Shown one piece after another: positions 1 to 11,434 of a DNA stretch of 64,000 nucleotides; position 1 is the stretch's first letter, and every line of letters begins with the position of its first letter. Made by a program: the position numbers and the translations under genes. The notes beneath the pieces were generated by a model that searched no databases, was not told the origin of the DNA, and was given only the letters and a program-made list of their open reading frames with translations. Source of the stretch: Coptis chinensis (taxonomy: Eukaryota; Streptophyta; Magnoliopsida; Ranunculales; Ranunculaceae); NCBI GenBank assembly GCA_015680905.1, contig CM027381.1, positions 14,175,501-14,239,500 of the forward strand, read 5' to 3'.

Positions 1-849
1 TCATTGTAAGTTAGATATGAAACATGTTTTAAATCTAACACGTCTAAACTTCTAAAGCACTTCCAATTCAATGAGTGACCAACTGTTAGCAACTACGGTA
101 TCCATTACCCAACGAATCATATATATATATATAAATAAAAGCTTGGCAACAGAAGTTCAGTAACACCGTATGCCCTCTATGGCGATCAAACTAACAATCT
201 TTTGGTTCATCAAAGTTATAACAAAATCAAAGAACTAATTTTGTACTAGAAAATATATTTTAATCAATATCAAGACTAAAAAAATATGTTTTAGAGTTTA
301 GGCTACTAACTTTTTGTTAACCAAACCGCTAGATTACGAAAGCAAAAGAATCCGAAAAATGAAAGTCATATGTCATCGTGTTAAGTGATTGTCTTCTTCC
401 TCAGTCCTTTTCTTTTTTACTCTCCAACACTCTCAAGCAGCAAGCACTCACTTTTGTTACTCCCCTATTTTTCTTTTGTACGCCTCCTTTTATTTTATTT
501 CCTTGTTGATATATCACAACCCCCGAAAATATGAAAGGGGGTTTAACCGCATCCATCCTCTCTCTCTCTCTCCCCACGTTTCTCTATTACTATTTAATTT
601 TTATCCCCTTATTATTAGTATTATTATTACTTATTCTCTTTATAGTAAATAGGAAATATATAAAATAAAATATGGGGTGTTATAACCTTGGTCAATTGAA
701 ACTGAGTCTCAAAGAAACAACAAAGCTACGGTTCCTATATGGGTCAAACTAAGTGATGTTGCTAAAGCTTTATGGACTTTAGAAAGAACTGATTTTTCTT
801 ATGAATAATAGAAGAGAGATCTGATTTTTGATATGAATCATGAGACACT
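1..849. other. AT-rich flank, no gene recognised
   Basis: This is the sequence left of the outer CACTA element. It contains a short AT microsatellite near 120-135 and a pyrimidine-rich stretch near 390-650. The stretch can be translated for 87 codons, but the product is low-complexity Ser/Phe/Leu with no domain. I see no convincing coding exon or repeat boundary. Confidence 0.6.
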
Positions 850-877
850 CACTACAAGAAATGGGACTTTTTGCTAC
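850..877 (+). repeat. CACTA-1 left terminal inverted repeat
   Basis: Begins CACTACAAGAAATGGG and pairs with 27296-27323 at most positions. The same first 16 bases recur at 53874, the left end of a third CACTA element. Confidence 0.8.
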
Positions 878-1361
878 AAAACGTTTTGCTACGCCCAATA
901 TTTGTACCAAATGTTAACCTTTTGCTACGTTTTGTAGCGTTGCTAACCTTTTATGGAACTACAAATTATTTGCTAGTTTTGGCAACACTTATTGGTGTTG
1001 CTAAAGTTATTTTACATTTTGCAAAAACAAAATTTATTTTTATAATCCATTAATTGTCATCAACTACGCTTTAGAGCATAGCAAATACTCATTTTCTCTT
1101 GCTACGTTTGAAATCGTTGCTGATACTTGAAAGAAAAGATTATTTCTATCATTTAAATGTCATCACCCATGCTTGCTAGTGTAGCAAACGCTAGTCAGTA
1201 TTTGCTACAGCTATAAGCGTTGTTGATACTAGAATTGGTTATGCGCTTCAAGGTAGCTCTGGCTACACCAAGTTACAATAATTACCTAGCTACTTTCTTG
1301 CATATCGATCCTTCCTCCTTTGCTTTGTACCGTATATAACTATAATGATTGTATGATAATT

Positions 1362-1373
1362 TACCTAGGTGGG
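1362..1373 (+). pseudogene. AP2-domain exon, left part cut off by Athila insertion
   Basis: The bases just before the Athila LTR read I-Y-L-G-G. They join in frame to Y-D-K-E-D-K at 16290, once the retrotransposon and one copy of its GTGGG duplication are removed. The pair matches the strongly conserved VYLGGYDKEDKAARAYDL region of AINTEGUMENTA-like AP2 domains. Only this short piece lies on the left side of the insertion. Confidence 0.7.
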
Positions 1374-2846
1374 TGATAAGAGCCCAAAACTGTAGTTTTA
1401 ACCCTGTAACAGTCATACTTTTAGACCAATTATGTGAGTAATAATTAAGAGTTAATACTGATTACGTGTTTTTATGCATTTCAGGTTTCAAAGTCCATTA
1501 TGTGCAGAAATGTGCCACTTTAGCGAGATAAAGGAGCAAAGGTCGGGTGCTAAGAAGTTCTGTGATTAAAGGCCAAGATTCAAGAAGACAAAGCCTTTCT
1601 AAAGCCCGGTCAAAAGCTGAAAAGTCGACGCGGGCAGAAACAACACTCAAAGTCAGCAGAACTTCCGAAGGCTGTATCTTTGGACTCAGACCTCGGAATT
1701 GGACCTACCTTATGTCAAAACGACCGGCTCGGAAAGAACTTTCCAATGGTCTAAGTCTTGACCCAATCAGAGGAGCAGAAGTGGACGAAAAGTCTATTGA
1801 AGCCAACTGCAGCTGAAGAGGCCTTTTTGGACTGAAAGTATTGGGTTTTGGGCCTAATTCTCTGGCCCAAAACATGGCTCCAAGCCCATGCACGATTTTT
1901 GGATCTGAACATATAAAAACAAAAGCTTAGCTCTTTATTAATGGTAGCTAGTTAGACCTAAAACTATATAGAATTCTAGATCTAGTTTTCAGTATAGTAA
2001 TTAAGTTTAAGTTCCATTTTCAATTCTTGTTTTAGATTAAGTCTTTGAATCATTGTTCTTGATTGATTAGATAAATAAAATAGTTATTTTTGTTAATTTC
2101 GATTTTTGTTATTTCAATTTATAGATCTAGTTTTAATTCTTGTTGATTATCATTTCGTAGTTTAAGTAGATTGAAACATTGTTAGTTAAATTAGTTAAGT
2201 TAGAATTTTAATATGATGCGTAATTATAATTCAATGGGAAATGATGGGTTGATGACTCAAGGCTAAAACCTCCATTAGAGGGGTTGATGAAGCTTTGATG
2301 AAAACTTAGTGGTATAGTGTAGAAGCGTTGTAGAATCTATTCCACTCTAGAAGGTTGTGATTCGCCATGAGAATGGGTGGACGACCTCGCATGCTAGTTA
2401 GTATTTGGTAGAAATGCCATGAACACTAGGGATTAGAACTCGAAATTCTTGCCGTAAGAACGTAAGAATCGAGATACAAGAATCTATGCTAGGTTATTAA
2501 GTTGGATTCGAGGTGGATTCAATTCCCCTCTAATCCTTTATATAGATTCAATAACAATCATATTTCCCTAGCATTCGTAGTTTAAATTCAACATAATCAA
2601 TTTCATATTGTATCGTAGTATAACACCCTTAGTAAAGCTCTCATTAGACTTAAGACCGATTAATTAGACTAGAAAACATTCCATGCTAGAGAACTAGGAG
2701 TGGATCGAATTTGTTACTCCACTCTATTTCGATAGAATTGAGAGTAGAAACTTTGATAAAATATAGACTCGTAAATAGTTTTAGTTTACTTACGTTTTGA
2801 GTTTATCGTTCATTTCGTAGGTAAACTAGCATTTTAAGTTTTATCA
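1374..2846 (+). repeat. Athila 5' LTR
   Basis: Starts TGATAAGAGCCC and ends TTTTATCA, an imperfect TGATAA/TTATCA inverted end. Same length as the 3' LTR. A possible TATA box (ATATAAAAAC) lies near 1910. Open frames seen inside it on both strands recur in the 3' LTR at the same offset and look like chance. Confidence 0.95.
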
Positions 2847-2848
2847 AA

Positions 2849-2861
2849 TGGCGCCGCTGCC
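2849..2861 (+). promoter_or_regulatory. Primer-binding site, tRNA-Asp type
   Basis: TGGCGCCGCTGCC lies two bases after the LTR. It differs at one position from the complement of the tRNA-Asp 3' end, the primer known for Athila-type elements. The match stops after 13 bases, so priming may be weakened. Confidence 0.8.
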
Positions 2862-2990
2862 ATCTTAGTTTCACTTTAGCATTGTTTTCATAGTATAAGT
2901 AGTCATTTTTAAGTCCCATTAAACCCACCCACCCTTGTTTGATTCATATTGTGGTTGTCCGTTTCAGCGTTGAAAAGTTCCGAGAAAAAA

Positions 2991-3152
2991 ATACACGGAG
3001 CGCGACCGCGCCCTAAGCGAGTGCACCTGCGCCCAAAAGCCTGGAACCTTGAGCGCGACCCGCCCCCATCTTGAGCGCGACCCGCCCTAAAACACTGTAA
3101 CTTCAAGTTACACGGAGCGCGACCGCGCCCTAAGCGAGCGCACCCACGCCCT
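2991..3152 (+). repeat. GC-rich repeat in Athila leader
   Basis: The motif GAGCGCGACC is present four times (near 2998, 3051, 3073, 3115). A segment of about 44 bp (2991-3034) is repeated at 3109-3152 with few changes. The surrounding DNA is AT-rich, so this is a strong local composition change. Function unknown; similar motifs recur at 11906 and in the Copia LTR near 51069-51150. Confidence 0.7.
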
Positions 3153-3508
3153 AAGCTAAATTTTCTGGATTTCTACAGGTTTGTTTCGAACTCCGATTTT
3201 TTAGTTTTTCAGTGTTCTAACTTGTTATTTACACTGAACACGCGTAAACAAGACGCTATTCATAAGCGAAGCAAGGACGCTATCAGGTATTCCTTTCTTC
3301 CATACCTCGCATATCCAGTTAGAGGTTTATACTAAAATATCAAGATTGTTTGGAGTGTTGTCGTGTTTAGACTTAGACTTGCATGAGATTAAGGTCTGGT
3401 CGGAGAAAAACACCGAACGTAATTAACCGTCAACGTCAACTAACAAATCTATCGAGTATACTAATCACTACACCTCTAGCTACTATTCCACCAACCACAC
3501 CTGACATA

Positions 3509-4726
3509 ATGGCTGAAGAAAGAGACTCCTCTCTCCGACTTTTACAAAGCCTTGAGCGATAGCCCTAAATCTTGAATCGTTCTAGCAGACCTAGTGGGGG
3601 ATTTTCGAATTCCCCCAAACATATTTAATTTGTTACCCGTTTTCCATGGTTTAGACCATGAAAAACCTTATCAACACATGCGTAGGATTGAACAAGTCCT
3701 TACAACATTCCATCATCCTACGGTTGGTGCGGAACAAATTAAACTGAGGGTATTTCCCTTCACCTTAGCCGATAAGGCAGCGTCTTGGTTAAGCGCCCAA
3801 AGCGCTTAAACTCTCAGGACTCGTGGGCTAAACTTGTTCAGCTGTTTATGGAACATTTTTACCCACCCCTAAAGATGGATGAGATGCTTTCCAAGATTCA
3901 TTTTTTCGACAAAATCCTCATGAATCATTTTCTGAGGCTTGGAATCGTTTCACCGATCTGCTTATAGAGTGTCCACACCATAACCTAGCAAAAGACATGT
4001 TAGTTCGTGCCTTTTTCAAAGGACTTCAACATCACCATAAAGAAGTCCTTGACATAATGAATGGGGGGTAGTTTCCTAAGTAAAGGAGCCTCGGAGGCTT
4101 ACAAATTTTTAGAAGAGCAAACTAAACGCAATAACAATTGGGGGGTAGTGATGATATCCCCCGCTCTGCTAGTTCTTCTTTAACAGTTAAGGCCGCCGGT
4201 ATGTTTGAGATGAAATCCGATCCAGAACTTAAAAATTTAATTGAATCTCTAACTAAAATGGTTGAGGCTATTTCTGTTCAACAAAAGCCTATCCCCGTCA
4301 TGAATGTAAACTCCAACCCATGTAATTTCTGTTTGAGTCCGAGCACCTCGACTCCTATTGTCCTCTCTATGAACAACAACAATCGAGCAAGATAATATTT
4401 GCTCCATTAATAGCTATCCTATTCCTAATGCCCCATGGAGACAACATCCCAACTTTAGTTGGCGAAACAATCAACAAGTTACACCTCCAGGGTTTAATAA
4501 CCAAAATGTTAGGCAAGCAAACAACTATAACCAAGCTCCACCTAGGCAAGGACAGGGAAATTATAATAATTATAACAACCAAGCGCAACCACGACAAGGT
4601 ATAGCACAAGGTCAGAGTAATTATAATAGTTATAATACCAATAGAGGTATCGTTCCGGTTAACAATAGTAACTATCACAACCCACCCATAAATAATCAAC
4701 GTGAGATAGTTCCAGTTGCACCACCT
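3509..4726 (+). pseudogene. Athila gag, frameshifted
   Basis: Encodes the structural (capsid/nucleocapsid) part of the polyprotein. A start-like codon at 3509 opens M-A-E-E-R-D. The stretch at 3594-3790 contains the retrotransposon gag domain (FRIPPNIFNLLPVFHGLDHE, later FTLADKAASWL). The continuation FMEHFYPP...KIHFF is in another frame at 3810-3910. EAWNRFTDLLIECPHH and LVRAFFKGLQHHH follow after another shift, up to about 4050. The 4395-4726 part is rich in Asn, Gln, Tyr and Pro (PWRQHPNFSWRNNQQ), as in Athila gag tails. At least three frameshifts or stops separate these blocks, so no full Gag can be made. Confidence 0.85.
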
Positions 4727-5878
4727 GTGACTACTACACCATCACAACCGGATCATATAGACGACTTTATACAGGTTACCCAACAACTTTTCCAATCAAT
4801 GACTCAATCAAACCAACAGATCTTACAATCCATAAATCAGGGCATACAACAGTTAGCCCAAGAGAAAACCCAACCAAAAGGCGTGTTTCCAGGACAAGCG
4901 ATACCAAACCCTAAAACAACAAACACAGCCTTTGAGGTAAACGGTAATACTAGTACGGAAACTACAATCGTAGGTGACTTAAATGCCATCACCACTCTCC
5001 GTTCTGGAAGAGTGGTTGATAACAAAGTAACTATGCCTATAGTTACCCCATCAGTACTCCCTACACCAGATATCGAACTAGATACCGAAATAGAAACTGA
5101 AGAGCCTCCCACTGTAGAGGTACCAGTTAAACAACAAACTAAGAAACAGAAAGCCAAGGTTACACATCAAGTTGAGCCATACGCTAAATATAGAGCGAAA
5201 CCACCATTCCCTCAGAAATTAGCCATGCTAACCAGGGATATAAACTTTGAGGAGATTAGGAACGTTTTCAAGAATCTAACGATAAACCTTCCTTTTCTCG
5301 AAGATATTAAAAAGCTACCTAACCACGCTAAGTTTCTTAAGGAGTTGTGCACTACTAGGCGTAAGACCAACATACCTAAAGACGCCTTTCTAACTGAACA
5401 GTTCCCAACTTTATCCAAAAATAATGGAATTGTTAAGTACAAGGACCCTAGTCGTCCTACTGTAAAATGCACCTTAGGAGATTCCCACACCACGACCGCT
5501 TTATTAGACCTGGGGGCGAGTGTTAACTTACTCCCGTATTATTTGTATAAACAAATAGGTCTACAGGAAATGCAACCTACAAAAATAGCATTGCAATTAG
5601 CGGACAGGTCAATTAAGTATCCTAAGGGTGTAGTGGAAAACGTGCTTGTTAAGGTTCAGGATTTCTACTATCCTGTTGATTTTGTTATCCTCGATACAGA
5701 AGTCGCTAACGACTCTGTACCAATCATCTTAGGGCGCCCCTTCTTAGCAACTGCCAACGCACTTATAAATTACCGCGATGGTAAGATGTCTTTATCTTTT
5801 GGCCATCTTACAGTTGAGGTAAATGTTTTTAAAATGATGAAACAGCTACTGATTCGCTTCTATAGATGGGGAGGTTAG
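4727..5878 (+). pseudogene. Athila gag C-terminus and aspartic protease
   Basis: An open stretch of 383 codons. Residues 1-60 are Gln-rich. From about residue 245 there is a retropepsin-like domain: CTLGDSHTTTALLDLGASVN, then IILGRPFLATANALI. The active site reads DLGAS, as is usual for Athila-type proteases, rather than DTGAS. The start at 4727 is only the first ATG in a frame that is open upstream. The true reading would come from gag. The frame ends at TAG 5876-5878, and the next domain continues in a different frame two bases on. I read this as a frameshift, because Athila elements normally read through. Confidence 0.85.
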
Positions 5879-5879
5879 C

Positions 5880-6932
5880 ATGATCGAGAGCTTAGCTCAA
5901 GATTATTTTAACAACACGTTTCCCGAAAACAATATGTACAAATTCCTTTCTTTTGGAACTTTAGATTTTGTAAATGACTCCTACTTAGAGGAAGTCAACA
6001 CCATCCTTGAGTCCACACCAATTGTAGACCCTTCGGTTGCTCCATATACTGAGTATGAAGACTTGCTACCTAAACAAGTATTCATTATGCAAAATGAGGA
6101 CCCAGACGAAACATCTATTGATTTTCCTTCCACCCCAGTGCTTAAACCTCTTCCCCCGGAGTTAAAATATATTCAACTTGATCCGGATGGTAGTCATCCG
6201 GTAATTATATCTTCTCTGTTATCTAAGGATGAAGAGACACGTTTAATCCGGGTGATTAGGGAACATCGGTCTGTGATTGGTTGGTCCCTAGCCGACATTA
6301 AGGGAATTGACCCTAATATTTGCACTCATCGTATCCATTTGGAGGATAACGCGAAGACTTCTCGTAAACCTCAGCGTCACTTGAACCCTGCCATGAAAGA
6401 GGTGGTTAGGGAAGAAGTCTTACGATTACTCGATGCGGGTATCATATACCCAATCTCTGATAGCGAATGGGTAAGCCCCATTCATGTAGTTCCTAAGAAA
6501 TCGGGAGTTACCATAGTACGTAACGGAAAGGGTGACTATGTTGTCACACAAGGTCCTATGAAATGGAGGATCTGTATTGATTACAGACGTTTAAATGCTA
6601 TGACACGAAAGGATCACTTTCCTTTACCTTTTATAGATCAAATGCTCGAACGCCTAGCTGGTCATGCTTTTTATTGTTTTCTGGATGGCTACTCAGGCTA
6701 TTTTCAGATTATTATTGATATTGATGACCAAGAAAAGACTACCTTCACATGTCCCTTTGGAACGTATGCCTATAAACGAATGCCTTTTGGCCTTTGTAAT
6801 GCTCCTGGTATCTTCCAGCGGTGTATGCTTCATATATTTAGTGACATGGTAGAGCGCTTTATGGAAGTTTTCATGGATGATTTTTCTATCTATGGAAATT
6901 CCTTCACGATCGCTTGTCTAACCTCCGCCTAA
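5880..6932 (+). pseudogene. Athila reverse transcriptase domain
   Basis: RNA-directed DNA polymerase part of pol. Visible blocks: an N-terminal linker; EVLRLLDAGIIYPISDSEWV; the first aspartate block MKWRICIDYRRLNAMTRKDH; FYCFLDGYSGYFQI; FGTYAYKRMPFGLCNAPGIF; and the active site VFMDDFSIYG. The frame ends at 6932, just after the FMDD motif, by a small deletion or frameshift. The rest of RT (LARCEE-type and HIVS blocks, GHIVSSDGIEVDKAK at about 7015-7070) follows in other frames. All three catalytic aspartates can be seen, but the polypeptide is cut in the thumb and connection region. Confidence 0.9.
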
Positions 6933-7299
6933 GGTTTTGACTTCGGTGTGAAGAAAAGAGCCTCGCTTTTAAACCGGGAAAAAGTGTCATTTTATGGTAA
7001 AAAGGGCATAGTACTAGGTCACATTGTATCTAGTGATGGCATTGAAGTGGATAAGGCCAAACTAGATAAGATAGCGACTCTACCTAAACCACGGACTGTC
7101 CGGTGATATTAGAGCCTTTCTAGGCCATGCAGGTTTTATAGGCGGTTTATTAAAGACTTCTCGAAAATAGCTAGGCCTTTAACTAATCTGCTTTTTGAAA
7201 GATGCAATCTTTGATTTTAATTTTAACCGTAGCGGGCTTTTGAAACTTTAAAAGCATACCCTAACCTTTGTACCAATTATACTGACCTCCCGATTGGTC

Positions 7300-7503
7300 T
7301 AAACCTTCGAACTCATGTGTGATGCTAGTGACTATGCGGTTGGTGCGATCTTGGGACAAAAACTAGATAATAAGTCCATCGTTATTTATTATGCTAGTAA
7401 AACCTTAAACGATGCTCAACGGAATTATTCAACTACCGAAAAAGAATTCTTAGTCGTCATTTATGCTTTAGATAAGTTTCGTCCTTATTTTGGTTGGTTC
7501 TAA
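7300..7503 (+). pseudogene. Athila RNase H domain, partial
   Basis: MCDASDYAVGAILGQ gives the first catalytic aspartate region. It is followed by YYASKTLNDAQRNYSTTEKE, typical of gypsy RNase H. The frame breaks at 7503 in ALDKFRPYF. Remaining blocks are scattered over 7510-7900 with frameshifts. Confidence 0.8.
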
Positions 7504-7919
7504 AACTTTAGTTTACACGGACCATGCAGCCTTTTAAGTACCTTCTTGCAAAGAAGGATGCTAAGCAGAGATTAATCGATGGATCCTTCTCCGCAAGAGT
7601 TCACATTAGAAATAAAGGACAAAAGAGGGGTCGAAAACGTAGTTCTTCGACCACTTATCTAGACTCACAAACGACGATCGAGTGATTTCTCAATCCATAC
7701 CGGACTCTTTTCCCGATGAGCATCAGATGCTATTTTTCAGCACCATGGTATCTTTGACATTGTAAATTATTTAGCGGCTGATGTTATGCCTTATAATTGG
7801 TCAAGAAATGAACGTAAGAAGTTCTTGGCCGAGTTAAGTTATACTCTTGGGATGAGCCCTACCTTTTTAAGTATTGTGCGCGGATCAGATTATTAAATCG
7901 TTGTATTCCCCAAAGGTGG

Positions 7920-9045
7920 AAATATAATGAAGTTCTATCGCTCGCCATGACAAAGAGTATGGTGGCCATTTTAGCGGGATGAAAACAGCCGCTAAAGTTC
8001 TTCAATGTGGATTTTATTGGCCTACCCTTTTAAGGATGCCCAAGTGCATTGCAAGACGTGTATTCATTGCCAACAACTTGGGCTTAATCACGGCGTAATA
8101 TGATGCCATTAAATCCAATCTTGATAGTAGAAATTTTTGACGTTTGGGGCATTGATTTCATGGGTCCCTTCCCTGTTTCCCCACGGTTTCATTTATATTC
8201 TAGTTGCCGTGGACTACGTGTCTAAATGGATAGAGGCCCTAGCTTGCCGTAGCAATGACCATAAGACCGTTATATTTTTATTAAAGAATATATTTTCTAA
8301 TCGGTTTGGCATTCCTAAAGCCATCATTAGTGATGGTGGAACACATTTTTTGCAACAGTTGTTGCATCCCTAGTGAAAAAAGTATGGAGTTACACACAAA
8401 GTAGCAACTCCTTATCATCCACAAACTAGCGGACAAGTAGAAGTTTCTAATAGGGAAATCAAAAAGATTTTAGAAACAACCGTGAAACCCCGATAGGAAA
8501 GACCGGTCGGTCGTCTATCGGATGCCTTATGGGCGATAGAACTGCTTTCAAAACTCCTATAGGTATGTCTATTTTTTAGACTTGTATTTGGGAAACCATG
8601 TCATTTGCCCGATTAAATTAGAGCACCGTGCTCGTGGGCTATAAAAATTCTTAACTTCAATATTGATGAGGCGGTCAAAACGCAAGTTGTAATTGAATGA
8701 GCTTGAAGAAATCCGTGAAGCGATTCTTACGATCTCGCCAAGGATTATAAAGCTAACATGAAACATGTTCATGATAAGTAAATCTTTAAGCGCAAAGAGT
8801 TTGTGGTCGGTCAAAAGGTCTTGCTTTACAACTCCCCGCCTACATATTTTCCCGTGGAAACTAAAACCCGTTGGTCCGGTCCTTTTCTCAAGTTCTCAAG
8901 TCACCCCCTTACGGGCAATCACCTTGGTAAATCCCAATGACAACGATTACCTTTCAAGTTAATGGTCAACGGTTAAAACATTTTCATGAACTTCGCCCCG
9001 ATGTAGAGGAAGTCCTTTTACAGGACCCTGTCTATGAGGATTGAC
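7920..9045 (+). pseudogene. Athila integrase, multiply frameshifted
   Basis: Fragments of the integrase are readable in several frames. A zinc-binding H2C2 block (GFYWPT ... CKTCIHCQQLG) is near 7995-8090. The first catalytic aspartate is in [12 protein letters not shown] near 8139. [20 protein letters not shown] then runs 8206-8265, with the second aspartate in AIISDGGTHF near 8320. The glutamate block [20 protein letters not shown] is near 8413. A C-terminal region follows to about 9045. The order is complete, but frameshifts and small deletions occur every 100-300 bases. Confidence 0.8.
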
Positions 9046-10370
9046 ATTTGTCTTTGGTGTACTTCCTTTCACTTCCATATAGTGGTAAGTGCACCATTCA
9101 GGTAATCGGGCCCTCCCTATGGAGTGTGTGGCTGTAAGTACCGGATCCTAAGTCCACAGTTAACATAATTCACGTTTTCCACTTTTGCATGTTTTCTCGG
9201 TTTTTGAGTCATGTTCCTCTATGGGGTGAATTATGTATTTATTGTTTTTCGTTTTTCTTATAATAAACTAATAAAAAATAAAAAATTCTAAATCATAGAA
9301 ATAGCAATCCAACAAGTCTTGGGAGTCTGACTTTAAACAACCCACGTTAGAACAAATTTTGTGTTTAAAAATTTGTTTGGGGGTGGGCAGTCGGTCCTTC
9401 CATCCGGATTGCTCGAACTTTCCATTTGTGTTGCTTAGGCCCATTACTTGGAGTTCAATTGGGTTGACGTGATCTAAAACTTAGATTTCCCTCGTTCGCA
9501 TAACTTACGTCACACACGCACTTTGAGGCATTTTTCCACCTTCTTATACGTCACCAATGGTTGGAATTGAGTGTTTTATGGATCATTGGATTGGAAATTC
9601 TCTATTGATCATTTCCATAACTCATTCGCCAAAATCAGGCCAGTAACGAAGCGGCAAATTGAATTTGAAATTGCGCGAAAAATCGGAAAATTTCGGAATT
9701 CAAATTGGGCTTGGGCCCTAACCGTACGCACGTCTGTGCGTCTCCTTCCTTCCCAAAAACGCACAGTTCTTTCCTTTTCCAATCCCGCCGGTTACCAAAG
9801 TTTAAAACAAACCTTGAACACCAAAATAATAAAAAAAAAAAAAAAAAAGAGAAAAGGAAACCTAACTACACCCACACCAAGCAATTCAATCCAACTGAAA
9901 TCTTCTCCAAACCATTACCACCAACCCCAACTCCGAAAACAGCCACCAATTCAAGTAACCACCACCGCCACCACCGTTGTTTTTAGTTGTTTTTCTTCAA
10001 ACTTCGCCTCCCCACGGTCTACAAAACCATTAGTTGTCTCCGAAAACTTCAATGGCGCTTCTGAAGAAGAATTTTTTGCGGAAGCACGCTGTTCTTTGCC
10101 GACAAATTTCTTTTTACTTACGACCGGAGATGATTAGGAGGGATTGGAATGGACTGTGGGTACTTTCGACCGAGGAGTTCTATCACTATGATTTGGTAGA
10201 AACAGTTTTATAAGAAGCGAGAATTGGAGGGGATAGGATTTTCATAAAGGTAGCGAGGAACGAGGAGGGAAGTAACGGCGATTGTTGTTGGCTGAATCTG
10301 TTAGGAATTACGCAGAAAAAGCAACCTAGTAACGAAATTTAGGAATCCCAATTATCTTGGAGTTCCTGCT
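9046..10370 (+). other. Athila post-pol region, non-coding by eye
   Basis: Contains a polypurine-tract-like sequence (TGTTTGGGGGTGGGC, 9374-9388), a run of 19 A near 9830-9848 and a Pro/Thr/His-rich open stretch (9571-10137) that looks like low-complexity DNA. No domain is recognised. An env-like ORF is expected somewhere after pol in Athila, but nothing here matches one convincingly. Confidence 0.5.
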
Positions 10371-11090
10371 TTGATGAAAGATACCGTCGTGGAGGGTGAA
10401 TACAATCCGACATCTCATTCGTCCGCCCGACCTCCAGAACCAATCAACCGGGTCAGTAGCTTCGGTGGATTGGTAGGAACGCCCCTCGGGAAAGACAAAG
10501 TCGGTCCGCATATCGGTCCGCGCATGTCTACACGTTCTCGGATTTTGCAAACAAATAAGTATAATTTCTGCATCCTCGATTTAATGTTTAATGTGATTAG
10601 AGGAGTGGGAAAGAGCTTGGCGCCTCTTCCCGTATTGATCACTAAGATCATGCTCTCCTTTAGAGCTATCGCAAAATCTGCTCCTATTAAGATCAAATTG
10701 CATTCTAATGCAAGTATCTATACGGATTGCATCCAAGAGACTTGACCGTTGTCTGAAGGAAAGGTGGTTGAGTCGGAGGATGAAAGGGAGGATATGACAT
10801 GTCTGAATGACGATGCATTAGATAGCTGTAGTTCTAATTTAGAACGCATGCAAGTGTTGCAAACTGCGTTGCGTCGCGTTTATAGTATTTGTGAAAATAT
10901 CCGAGATAGACAGATTGTAGTTCGAAATAAGCAAACGAACCTTCAGACGAGACTTGAAATGCTCGAAAGGGGTCAGGACGATATCTTGTCTAACTTGGAG
11001 ACCATCCACCAACATCACCAAGCCCAATTATCGCGATCTTTCGGGGATCGAGATGGAAGCATAGCACTTGTTCCAATAGAGATGCTATGA
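10371..11090 (+). other. Athila 3'-region open frames, possible third ORF
   Basis: Two adjacent open stretches, 10371-10745 and 10749-11090, are separated only by a TGA at 10743-10745 and are in the same frame. The first has no recognisable domain. The second is charged and helical, with LQTALRRVYSICENIRDRQ and TRLEMLERGQDDILSNLETI, which looks like a coiled coil. Together they could be one ORF of about 240 codons with an internal stop. I do not recognise a family. Athila elements often carry a third ORF here, so element-encoded is more likely than a host gene. Confidence 0.4.
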
Positions 11091-11419
11091 CGCATACCAC
11101 CCGTGGGAGGATTCTTTTTTAGCCGAAGTCCGAAAGGCATGGCGTCGTTGCCGCCGGGCGACGATGGTTCAAGCCATTCTCCATCCCAGGGGCAATCTCC
11201 ATCTCGGGGTCCATCTTCATCACATAACTAGGTGTTCACCATCAGTTTGTGTTCGCTGTTATTTCATGATTTTGTTTTATTAGTTGGATTTTAATTCAGT
11301 TGTTAAATTTAAATATTAAGGTGTTTGTTTTATGTTGTTTGGTTTTAAATTTTAGTTTTAAGATAATTGGTTATTTTCGAGTTCTGTTTGTTTTTATCAT
11401 TAATCCCACCTTCCCGACT

Positions 11420-11434
11420 TGTTTGGGGGTGGTA
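11420..11434 (+). repeat. Internal polypurine-tract-like copy
   Basis: TGTTTGGGGGTGGTA, nearly identical to the true tract before the 3' LTR at 14797. Similar copies are at 9374 and 13222. Confidence 0.6.

Noticed and set aside
389-652. 87-codon open frame near the left edge
   Set aside because: Low-complexity Ser/Leu/Phe translation of a pyrimidine-rich stretch; no domain or splice evidence.
1547-1893. Overlapping open frames on both strands in the Athila LTR, repeated at 14985-15331
   Set aside because: They are duplicated because the LTR is duplicated, have no domain and accumulate non-synonymous changes between copies.
4367-5493. Minus-strand open frames of 93-110 codons
   Set aside because: They are opposite the Athila gag and protease coding strand, which carries clear domains.
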